Source: Bacteroidota bacterium (GTDB lineage: Bacteria > Bacteroidota > Bacteroidia > Bacteroidales > VadinHA17). From it: a stretch of DNA of 12,102 nucleotides. Each line of letters opens with the position of its first letter. Positions within the stretch are counted from its first letter, which is position 1. Under the pieces are notes generated by a model. That model saw nothing but the letters and a program-made list of their open reading frames with translations. It did not search any database and had not been told where the DNA came from. Location: the NCBI GenBank assembly GCA_023430725.1, contig JAEYZD010000039.1, positions 1-12,102 of the forward strand, read 5' to 3'. The translations under genes and the position numbers were made by a program. Positions 6,164 to 12,102 of this stretch are shown piece by piece.

Positions 6164-7741
6164 ATGTACATCAGAACTGGAACTCCGGCATTTGATGAGC
6201 TTATCCCGAGGATAAGCAGGTTCCTGGAACAGGACCTCCTTGAGCTTAACATAGATGGTGAGAAGATAAGGGGATACAGATCGCCCGATGCCCGTTCTGT
6301 GTGGATAAGAAATTATTCTGACATGATGAGGGCACTGCGCTATACCGAGAAGGACCTCATTAGCGTGGTTAAGCATTTCGCTGACAACCAGTCGCGCAAT
6401 GGCCGTATCTTTGACTATTTCACCACCTTCCCCGAGAAACTCCCCTGTGAGCGCGAGAACTGGACCAAGTATGTCAGAACCCCGGTGGAGGCTGATACCG
6501 AGTTCCGGTTCATCAAGGCTGCATGGCTTGCATGGCAGGCCACAGGTGACGACGCCTTCATCCGCAACCTGATGCCATCCTTCGAGAGGGCCCTTGCGTA
6601 TGTGATGGACGGCCGCTATTTCGACCGGGATAAATACCTGTTCCGCAGGCCTTATACGATTGATACGTGGGACTTTGCCTATACCGCAGGGCAGCATGAC
6701 TGGCTGCAGTTCCAGATTGATGACAACACCTTCTGGGGGTACTTCCACGGTGACAACAGCGGGTATTACGAGGCATTCCATTTCATGTCGCACTGGTACG
6801 CCATGTTCGGCGACAAGGTGAGGTCAGCCCTCTGGCGTGACCGTGCACTGCGGCTTCGCAAAAGCCTGAACACACACTGCTTCAACGGATCGTTCTATAC
6901 ACATTTTGTAAAGCAGACACCGGTTTCAATTGATGGTGTCGATGAAGATTCCCAGCTCAGCCTGAGCAATCCGGCCGCTATCAACAGGGGTGCTGCCTCA
7001 CCGCGCATCGCAACGGCAATCATCAATGAGTACATGAAGAGGAGGGAGACAACATCTGCGTTTGCAGAGTGGTTCTCAATTGACCCCCCCTTCCCGGCAG
7101 GTATCTTCGGCGACTACAAGCTTTCGAAAGGGGCCTATTGCAACGGAGGCATAATGCCGCTTACCGGCGGTGAACTTGCCCGGGCCGCCCTCGAATACGG
7201 TTACGAACAGTACGGCATCGACATCCTGATGCGTTACTATGACCTCATATCGCGCAACGGCGAAACTTTCCTGTGGTACTTCCCTGACGGAAGACCTTCA
7301 ACCGTTGAGACAAGCACCTCGCCGGAGGCTAAACCGACAGACGGCTGGGGATCATCGGCGATGCTCTATGCCCTGGTTGAGGGACTCGCAGGAGTTCAGG
7401 ACAGGGACAAGCTCTTCCGCAGGCTTCGGCTTTGCCCCAAGTGGATAACAGCCGGAGTGGAAAAGGCCGAGGTGAAGATTGATTACAAAAGCTCGGGAGC
7501 CTTTGTCAGGTATGCATATGAACATACTGCTGACAAACTGGTCATAAAACTGACCGGCAGTTATGAGTACGTGCAGCTCTCCCTGCCAGTTCCAGCGAAC
7601 TATGTCCCCGGAGATCTTACCTTCGGCGGGAAGAAAAAGAAATACATAATGGCATCAATCAACCAGAGCAACTACCTGATTGCCGATGCCGATGTGACAG
7701 GCGAGTGTGAGATCATCCTCGGTCTGAAGAAGAAGCATTGA
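6164..7741 (+). CDS. Six-hairpin, (alpha/alpha)6-barrel glycosidase-like protein, cytoplasmic
   Basis: A 525-residue protein with no signal peptide, so probably cytoplasmic. The sequence looks like clan-type (alpha/alpha)6 glycosidases (trehalase/GH63/amylo-1,6-glucosidase-like). Signatures are VWIRNYSDMMRALRY near the N-terminus, VEADTEFRFIKAAWLAWQAT, TIDTWDF (D170), HGDNSG (D197), a long middle stretch with SLSNPAAINRG, GGIMPLTGGELARAALEYG (E337) and PTDGWGSSAMLYALVEGLAG (D393). The WDF motif recalls the trehalase SGWDFS segment carrying the general acid, so D170 is a candidate acid; this is inference. After residue 430 a smaller beta-rich domain with a lysine-rich end (GGKKKKY, LKKKH) closes the protein. 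I cannot assign a GH family or substrate. The ATG at 6164 lies 43 bp after the rhomboid stop with no Shine-Dalgarno sequence; an SDR gene follows after 19 bp. Confidence 0.78.
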   Translation: MYIRTGTPAFDELIPRISRFLEQDLLELNIDGEKIRGYRSPDARSVWIRNYSDMMRALRYTEKDLISVVKHFADNQSRNGRIFDYFTTFPEKLPCERENWTKYVRTPVEADTEFRFIKAAWLAWQATGDDAFIRNLMPSFERALAYVMDGRYFDRDKYLFRRPYTIDTWDFAYTAGQHDWLQFQIDDNTFWGYFHGDNSGYYEAFHFMSHWYAMFGDKVRSALWRDRALRLRKSLNTHCFNGSFYTHFVKQTPVSIDGVDEDSQLSLSNPAAINRGAASPRIATAIINEYMKRRETTSAFAEWFSIDPPFPAGIFGDYKLSKGAYCNGGIMPLTGGELARAALEYGYEQYGIDILMRYYDLISRNGETFLWYFPDGRPSTVETSTSPEAKPTDGWGSSAMLYALVEGLAGVQDRDKLFRRLRLCPKWITAGVEKAEVKIDYKSSGAFVRYAYEHTADKLVIKLTGSYEYVQLSLPVPANYVPGDLTFGGKKKKYIMASINQSNYLIADADVTGECEIILGLKKKH

Positions 7742-7760
7742 CCTTATAAAAGGGCTGTAT

Positions 7761-8540
7761 ATGAACTCAAGACCTGTAGCATTGATAACCGGAGCCAGCA
7801 GGGGAATTGGAAGGGCCATCTCCCTGGCCCTGGCCTCCGAAGGCTATGATATTGCTGCCGTGGCACGCACACCTGACAGTGACAGCATGGTTTCCCTGCA
7901 GCCTGAGATTGAAGGCCTCGGGGCACAGTTCTTCCCGATAGGCCTCGATGTGGCGCATACTAACCTGCATGATGAGGCGATCTCGAACATCCTTGAGCGC
8001 TATGGCCGGATCGATATTCTTGTAAACAATGCGGGTATCGCTCCTATTGAGCGCTGCGACCCGCTCGACATGGACGAGGAGAGCTTTGACCGCGTACTGA
8101 GCGTCAATCTTCGCGGCCCTGTCTTTCTTGCACGGCGCGTGGCCAGGGAGATGATCTGGATGAAGGAGAAAATCACCGGTTACAGGCCGTCAATAATGTT
8201 CGTCACATCATTCCTTGCCTATACCTCCTTCACCCACGGCGTTGAGGTCTGCATCTCAAAGGCCGGACTGAGCATGGCAGCTCTCGTCTTTGCCGACAGG
8301 CTCTCCGAGGAGGGAATAACTGTCTACGAAATACGTCCCGGCCTCATAAAAACTGAACTTACAACAAGAAGCAAGTTCAAGTTTGACAGGCTCATAACAG
8401 AAGGGCTCATTCCACAGAAGAGATGGGGCACCCCTGAAGATGTGGCAAAGGCAGTGGCTTCACTTGCACGTGGCGACTGGTCCTTCTCTGCCGGTACTGT
8501 CTTCGAGGTCAGCGGCGGGATGAATATCCACAGTATCTGA
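7761..8540 (+). CDS. Short-chain dehydrogenase/reductase-fold protein with catalytic Tyr replaced by Val
   Basis: A 259-residue SDR of the 3-ketoacyl-ACP reductase-like type. The Rossmann nucleotide-binding motif is TGASRGIG (10-17). The NNAG structural motif is at 89-92, N116 of the catalytic tetrad is in SVNLRGP, and S150 is in FVTSFLAYTS. The YxxxK motif reads VEVCISKAG: K167 is present, but the position four before it (13 after S150) is V163, codon GTC at 8247-8249. The substitution needs two base changes from a Tyr codon, and the frame is otherwise intact. The protein should bind NAD(P)(H), but ordinary SDR proton transfer would be impaired unless another residue substitutes. The terminal segment GTVFEVSGGM is typical. 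The gene starts 19 bp after the glycosidase-like gene, with AAGGG 7-11 bases upstream as a possible ribosome-binding site. Confidence 0.9.
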   Translation: MNSRPVALITGASRGIGRAISLALASEGYDIAAVARTPDSDSMVSLQPEIEGLGAQFFPIGLDVAHTNLHDEAISNILERYGRIDILVNNAGIAPIERCDPLDMDEESFDRVLSVNLRGPVFLARRVAREMIWMKEKITGYRPSIMFVTSFLAYTSFTHGVEVCISKAGLSMAALVFADRLSEEGITVYEIRPGLIKTELTTRSKFKFDRLITEGLIPQKRWGTPEDVAKAVASLARGDWSFSAGTVFEVSGGMNIHSI

Positions 8541-8561
8541 AAATCAGATTAATAGCTTTTT
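8535..8561 (+). terminator. Weak terminator-like hairpin at the end of the SDR gene
   Basis: ATCTGA (8535-8540, including the stop codon) pairs with TCAGAT (8544-8549) around an AAA loop. Seven bases later there is a run of five T. The stem is short and AT-rich and the T-run is not adjacent, so termination would be partial at best. Confidence 0.3.
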
Positions 8562-8592
8562 CTTGCGACGGCCTTGCGGCTGTTTGAGCAAC

Positions 8593-8607
8593 TTTTGTTG
8601 AACAAAA
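8593..8607. repeat. Perfect 15-bp inverted repeat in the YceI leader
   Basis: TTTTGTT-G-AACAAAA is a perfect palindrome around one central base, 42 bp before the YceI start codon. A further AAACAAAAGC (8631-8640) repeats the right arm and could pair with the left arm instead. It may be an operator or part of the promoter; no clear TAnnTTTG box is seen in this 108-bp gap. Confidence 0.4.
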
Positions 8608-8648
8608 ACGGGTTTCGTTGGTTTTATGTCAAACAAAAGCTGATTAAT

Positions 8649-9233
8649 ATGAAAAAGACATTTCTGACAATAATAGTTACCTTCTTTGCCGTCACACTGA
8701 TGACAGCTCAGAAAACCCTCGTGGCAGACCCGGCATCAACCGTTATAGGCTGGAAGGGAGACAAGGTAGTGGGCAGCGCGCATACAGGCACCATTGACCT
8801 GAAGAGCGGAACTGTAACCCTGAAGGATAACGCATTCACGGGAGGTGAGTTCCTGGTTGACATGAACAGCATAAAAAACGACGATATCAAGGACGAGAAG
8901 ATGCGCGAGAGGCTTGTGGGTCACCTTAAATCAGATGATTTCTTCGGAGTTGAGAAATACCCCCTCTCGAAGCTTGTCATAACCGGAAGCTCGAAGATTG
9001 AAGGTGGCAAGGCTCTTGTCAAAGGCAATCTTATGGTAAAGGAAGCCACCCATCCTGTGGAGTTCACTGTCACTGAATCCAAAAACGGCACGGTTATTAC
9101 ATACTCGGCTGAAATCACATTTGACCGCTCACTCTACGACGTGAGGTTCGGTTCGGGCAAGTTCTTTTCCAACCTGGGCGACAATGCAATAAATGACGAG
9201 ATAAAGCTTAACGTAAAGCTGGTTGTAAAGTAA
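8649..9233 (+). CDS. YceI-family secreted/periplasmic lipid-binding-type protein
   Basis: A 194-residue protein of the YceI family, whose members fold as a lipocalin-like beta-barrel that can bind isoprenoid or fatty-acyl chains. ATG 8649 gives a textbook signal peptide, MKKTFLTIIVTFFAVTLMTA, with likely cleavage before QKTLVADP. The upstream open frame to 8574 would destroy this signal. Family features in order: STVIGWKGDKVVGSAHTGTI, FTGGEFLVDMNSI, a GHLKSDDFFGVEKYPLSKLV segment matching the classic LkS.dFFdv.kyP signature, GNLMVKEATHPVEF and ITFDRSLYDVRFGSG. Length is normal. It follows the SDR after 108 bp and ends at a strong terminator, so it is probably a separate transcript or the last gene of the cluster. 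The ligand is unknown. Confidence 0.94.
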   Translation: MKKTFLTIIVTFFAVTLMTAQKTLVADPASTVIGWKGDKVVGSAHTGTIDLKSGTVTLKDNAFTGGEFLVDMNSIKNDDIKDEKMRERLVGHLKSDDFFGVEKYPLSKLVITGSSKIEGGKALVKGNLMVKEATHPVEFTVTESKNGTVITYSAEITFDRSLYDVRFGSGKFFSNLGDNAINDEIKLNVKLVVK

Positions 9234-9256
9234 TACCACGGTTAAGAATCCAGTAC

Positions 9257-9283
9257 AGGGACCCGCTGTGGTCCCTTTTTTTT
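9257..9283 (+). terminator. Rho-independent terminator of the YceI gene
   Basis: AGGGACC (9257-9263) and GGTCCCT (9270-9276) form a 7-bp stem with loop CGCTGT, running directly into eight T residues. It lies 24 bases after the YceI stop and just before the end of the convergent M28 gene (9285). In the other direction there is no T-tract, so it appears one-way. Confidence 0.9.
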
Positions 9284-9284
9284 G

Positions 9285-10790
9285 TCAGTAGCTCAGCGTG
9301 CCGGCATTGGCCATGTCAATGAATGCCAGGTAAATCAGTTTGGCAACATCCTCCATTATCTCAGGAGTGACAGCTGTTTCATCATCTCCCGGAAGGTGGT
9401 AGTAGACAGGTTTCACCGCGTCTGTGGTGGAGAGGTTCATCGTCCTGAAACCGTCGGCAAGAAAGACCAGTCCGTCGCTTCGTGGCCTGCCGTAGAAACT
9501 GCCCCGCGAGGTTGATGTCCTCATAGGCCTGTGAATGTACCTCTCGTTTGCCTTTGTGAAATACTCTGTCAGTCCCTGGCAGGTTTCAGAGGCGCTGACG
9601 GCAAGCCCTGTGCCGTTACCCACCATGTCAAGATTGATGTATGTCACCGTCTTCTCCTTCGGGAAGAGCGGATTCCTGGTGTAGTGCTTGCTGCCCAGCA
9701 GGCCCACCTCCTCGCCACCGATCAGGAGGAAGAGAACGGTCCGTTTCAGTTTGATCCCTGATGTTGCCAGGGCTTTTGCTGCCGCCATGATGTCAACCGA
9801 TCCGCTGGCATTGTCGAAGCCTCCCGCAACGAACAGCCCTCCGGCATTGCCAACAGCATCAAAGTGCCCGCCGATGATTATTACCTCGTCCTTAAGCGCC
9901 GGATCAGTGCCTTCGATCATCCCGGCCACGTTGCAGGTCCTCCCTTCCGGATGACGCGTCGTGTTCGCCTTCATCGTCATAACCTTTCCGGTAGCAAAAG
10001 AGGTAGGTTTGAAGCTCTTGTCTATCTGCTCCAGGAGAGCAGTGTTGTCCTTTCCCATGCCGGCTAGGATGTCCGCCAGGGGTACCGGCCCGATACCGGT
10101 GACGACCAGGCTCTCGTTATAGGAAATGTTCGGGTTGGCGCTGTTGCCGTCAATGTAAAGCATCCCCACCGCACCGTGACGTGCGGCATTCTCAGCCTTA
10201 TACTGGTGATAGCAGTACCTGACCCATTTGGCATATTCCGGGTCACGGACATCCTTGAAGGGGACATCGCGGTTCATCAGGACGATCTTCCCCTTCACGT
10301 CAATATTTTTATAGTCGTCATAATTCAGTTCCGGCGCAGTGGTGCCGTACCCAACCCATACAACCTCTGCCGTCACCTCGCCATTGCCTGAGTTCATGCC
10401 GGGATAAAAGTCTTCCGGGGCGGAGTAGCTTTTTCTGATCACATAACCGTCCTTCTGCGGGATGTGCAGTTCCAGTGAACCAATTTCGTTCACCACGGTG
10501 TAGGGATGGTCAAACCACTGGAAGAATGAACCGTTGTCACCAGCCGGCTTCAGCCCCCAGCTGCTCATCTGTTCTGCAGCCCATTCGGCCGCCGCGATAT
10601 ACTCCGGTGTGCCGGCCAGCCTGCCGTTGTACTTCGGGGAACACAGCTCAGCCATCCAGTCAGCTATCTCTTCGCTGCTGATGGAATGAAAGTATTTGAG
10701 TATAAGCTGTTCATCTGTCTGCTGTGCGGGGGCCTGGCTCGAAAAAGCGGTAAGGACTGACAGGATTGTGACAAGAAAAAGTGTTCGCAT
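9285..10790 (-). CDS. Secreted M28-family zinc metallopeptidase (aminopeptidase) with PA-type insert
   Basis: A 501-residue exported peptidase. Residues 1-22 are a signal peptide (MRTLFLVTILSVLTAFSSQA), so it acts in the periplasm or outside the cell. Residues 45-95 carry the typical SPKYNGRLAGTPEY entry segment. A protease-associated domain lies between about 120 and 285 (VVWVGYGTTAPELNYDDYKN, DVKGKIVLMNRD, AARHGAVGMLYID). The M28 catalytic core follows with all expected dinuclear zinc ligands in order: H309 in GGHFDAVG, D326 in GGFDNASGS, the Glu pair E360/E361 in IGGEEVGLLGS, D388 in NLDMVG and H465 in YYHLPGDD. It should therefore be active, most likely removing N-terminal amino acids. 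ATG 10790 has no Shine-Dalgarno sequence. It converges on the YceI gene and diverges from a FucP-type transporter. Confidence 0.95.
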   Translation of the reverse strand: MRTLFLVTILSVLTAFSSQAPAQQTDEQLILKYFHSISSEEIADWMAELCSPKYNGRLAGTPEYIAAAEWAAEQMSSWGLKPAGDNGSFFQWFDHPYTVVNEIGSLELHIPQKDGYVIRKSYSAPEDFYPGMNSGNGEVTAEVVWVGYGTTAPELNYDDYKNIDVKGKIVLMNRDVPFKDVRDPEYAKWVRYCYHQYKAENAARHGAVGMLYIDGNSANPNISYNESLVVTGIGPVPLADILAGMGKDNTALLEQIDKSFKPTSFATGKVMTMKANTTRHPEGRTCNVAGMIEGTDPALKDEVIIIGGHFDAVGNAGGLFVAGGFDNASGSVDIMAAAKALATSGIKLKRTVLFLLIGGEEVGLLGSKHYTRNPLFPKEKTVTYINLDMVGNGTGLAVSASETCQGLTEYFTKANERYIHRPMRTSTSRGSFYGRPRSDGLVFLADGFRTMNLSTTDAVKPVYYHLPGDDETAVTPEIMEDVAKLIYLAFIDMANAGTLSY

Positions 10791-10830
10791 GACTCTGATT
10801 CGGTTTGTGGCTGTGCGCCGTTAACACTTG

Positions 10831-10838
10831 CAAATATA
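10831..10838 (-). promoter_or_regulatory. Perfect -7 box for the M28 peptidase gene
   Basis: TATATTTG on the minus strand matches TAnnTTTG exactly and lies about 40 bases before the start codon, so initiation near 10823 would leave a leader of about 32 bases. The -33 position shows only a weak TTAT. Confidence 0.55.
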
Positions 10839-10842
10839 TCGT

Positions 10843-10873
10843 TTTGCATCACAGAACATAATTGATAATGTTG
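10843..10873 (+). promoter_or_regulatory. Putative promoter for the FucP-type transporter gene
   Basis: TTTG (10843-10846) is followed by 19 bases and TAATGTTG (10866-10873), one mismatch from TAnnTTTG. Initiation near 10880 would give a leader of about 67 bases to ATG 10947. Its -33 box lies only 4 bases from the -7 box of the divergent peptidase promoter, so the two promoters may interfere with each other. Confidence 0.4.
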
Positions 10874-10946
10874 GCAAACAGGTGCTGCAGATACAAAACC
10901 TCTGACGCATGACGTTGTATATCTCACGGATTATGATAAATATTGC

Positions 10947-12102
10947 ATGGTAAAATCCAGGCAGATGACAAACGAAACCCTTTCGAAGCCGGCCAGGCGA
11001 CTGGTTACCCGGGAATTCATCATACCTTTCATTCTTGTGACAAGCCTGTTTTTCCTGTGGGGCGTGGCTCACTCTCTTCTTGATGTGCTCAACAAGCATT
11101 TTCAGGATATACTGGGGATCACACGGGCGCGGTCCGGGCTGGTTCAGGCAGCTCTTTACGGCGGATATTTCATCATGGCCATCCCGGCAGGACTCTTAAT
11201 GAACAGGCTGGGATACAGGAAAGGGATAATCACCGGTCTCCTGTTATATGCCGCCGGGGCATTTCTCTTCCTTCCGGCCACCTATATCCAGACCTTTGAA
11301 TTCACTCTTATTTCGCTGTTTGTCATTGCCTGCGGACTGACTTTTCTGGAGACAGCAGCGAATCCCTATTCGAGTGTCCTGGGGCCGAAGGAGACCTCTG
11401 AGCAGCGGCTTACCCTGTCACAGTCGTTCAACGGTCTGGGCTGGATAATAGGACCCGCGCTTGGAGGGATGCTTATACTTGGCGGCGACGGCGCCGGGGA
11501 TGCAAACAAGTTTTCCTCGATGGCTCTCCCATATATGCTGATAGGAGGAGTGGTGCTTGTGATTGCCTTCATGTTCATGATCACCCGGATGCCTGACATC
11601 CACGAGGGAGAGCATGACAGTCGCGGTGATAAGGGTACATATGGGGGTTTGCTGCGTGTAAGGCATTTCAGGTATGCCGTCCTTGCCCAGTTCCTCTATG
11701 TTGCCGCCCAGACGGGAGTCAACAGCTTCTTCATCAATTATGTGGTGGAGACGATGCCCGGTTACTCACCCGAAAAGGCAGCCTATCTTCTCTCCCTGGG
11801 CTTCTTCTTCTTCATGGCGGGCCGGTTCATAGGCTCACTCTTCATGAGCTGGTTCAGCCCCCGGGTGATGCTGGGAATATATGCGCTTGTCAATACTGCC
11901 GCCATGGCTTTGGTGATGCTGGGTCTCGGATGGCCGTCACTGGTTGCGCTCTACCTCAACTATTTCTGCATGTCAATCATGTTCCCGACGATCTTTGCAC
12001 TGGGGCTGAAGGACCTGGGAGGGATGACGAAGAAGGGATCTTCGGTGCTTGTAATGACTATTGTCGGCGGGGCGATCTGCCCGGTGATAATGGGTCGGAT
12101 TG
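10947..12102 (+). CDS. FucP-family sugar:H+ symporter (major facilitator superfamily), C-terminus cut by window edge
   Basis: The open frame runs from ATG 10947 to the right edge: 385 codons of an expected 410-440. ATG 10965 is an alternative start. The protein closely follows the L-fucose/H+ symporter family: FILVTSLFFLWGVAHSLLDV, GLVQAALYGGYFIMAIPAG, GIITGLLLYAAGAFLF, CGLTFLETAANPY, LSQSFNGLGWIIGPALGG, then RHFRYAVLAQFLYVAAQTGV and GRFIGSLFMSWFSP in the second half, ending near VMTIVGGAICPVIMG. The acidic residues known to be essential in E. coli FucP, D46 and E135, are present at the same numbers. The neighbours of D46 differ (AHSLLD where I recall ANNLND in E. coli), so the sugar may not be fucose. 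It should import a monosaccharide across the inner membrane. The gene diverges from the M28 peptidase. Confidence 0.93.
   Translation, partial: MVKSRQMTNETLSKPARRLVTREFIIPFILVTSLFFLWGVAHSLLDVLNKHFQDILGITRARSGLVQAALYGGYFIMAIPAGLLMNRLGYRKGIITGLLLYAAGAFLFLPATYIQTFEFTLISLFVIACGLTFLETAANPYSSVLGPKETSEQRLTLSQSFNGLGWIIGPALGGMLILGGDGAGDANKFSSMALPYMLIGGVVLVIAFMFMITRMPDIHEGEHDSRGDKGTYGGLLRVRHFRYAVLAQFLYVAAQTGVNSFFINYVVETMPGYSPEKAAYLLSLGFFFFMAGRFIGSLFMSWFSPRVMLGIYALVNTAAMALVMLGLGWPSLVALYLNYFCMSIMFPTIFALGLKDLGGMTKKGSSVLVMTIVGGAICPVIMGRI

Noticed and set aside
5897..6793. 298-codon minus-strand open frame
   Set aside because: It is antisense to the rhomboid tail and the glycosidase-like gene, whose products are recognisable. 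The antisense translation shows no domain and is Pro/His/Arg-rich, as expected of a shadow frame in GC-rich coding DNA.
9255..9287. Bidirectional terminator between YceI and the M28 gene
   Set aside because: The hairpin has a T-tract only on the plus-strand side. Reading toward the minus strand it is followed by CCCTGTACTGG with no T-run.
1..12102. CRISPR array, tRNA/rRNA genes, insertion sequence or prophage
   Set aside because: I saw no spaced direct-repeat array, no tRNA-like cloverleaf with CCA, no transposase or integrase frame and no terminal inverted repeats with target duplication.

Overview
The window looks like a chromosomal segment of a Bacteroidota bacterium, probably Bacteroidales-like. 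Three signs point there. Promoter-like elements match the Bacteroidota form TTTG-N19..21-TAnnTTTG, including two perfect TATATTTG boxes. Most genes lack a Shine-Dalgarno sequence. The families present are typical of the phylum: PadR regulators with PspC proteins, a YceI protein, an M28 peptidase and a FucP-type transporter. I see no rRNA, tRNA, CRISPR array, insertion sequence or phage gene. No stretch over 300 bases lacks a gene; the longest gaps are 4162-4349 and 10791-10946.

Bases 1-4161 are read on the minus strand. The operon promoter near 4210-4240 drives a small PspC protein, a PadR regulator and a large membrane protein that shares the PspC protein's N-terminal domain but lacks the PspC core. 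A rho-independent terminator follows (1867-1897). Its T-tract also supplies the -33 box of the next promoter, which drives a CPA1 K+(Na+)/H+ antiporter with a non-ATG start. A CPA2/Kef-type antiporter follows, cut by the window edge. The two antiporter genes share a 15-bp promoter element.

Bases 4350-8540 are read on the plus strand and form a close cluster: a Gfo/Idh/MocA oxidoreductase, a rhomboid protease with an acidic repeat tail, a cytoplasmic (alpha/alpha)6-barrel glycosidase-like protein, and an SDR protein in which valine replaces the catalytic tyrosine. Gaps are 22, 43 and 19 bp. Two oxidoreductase-fold proteins and a glycosidase without a signal peptide suggest intracellular handling of a sugar derivative. 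The substrate cannot be named from sequence.

A secreted YceI protein (8649-9233) follows and ends at a strong terminator. Convergent to it is a secreted M28 metallopeptidase (9285-10790, minus strand). Divergent from the peptidase is a FucP-family sugar/H+ symporter (10947 to the window end), truncated by the edge. The two divergent promoters lie a few bases apart.

No previously undescribed multi-gene system is demonstrated here. The points most worth a second look are the Val-for-Tyr SDR beside an unassigned glycosidase, the PspC-PadR-PspC-like operon with repeated ATGCAA elements at its promoter, the terminator/promoter overlap, and the rhomboid's repeat tail.
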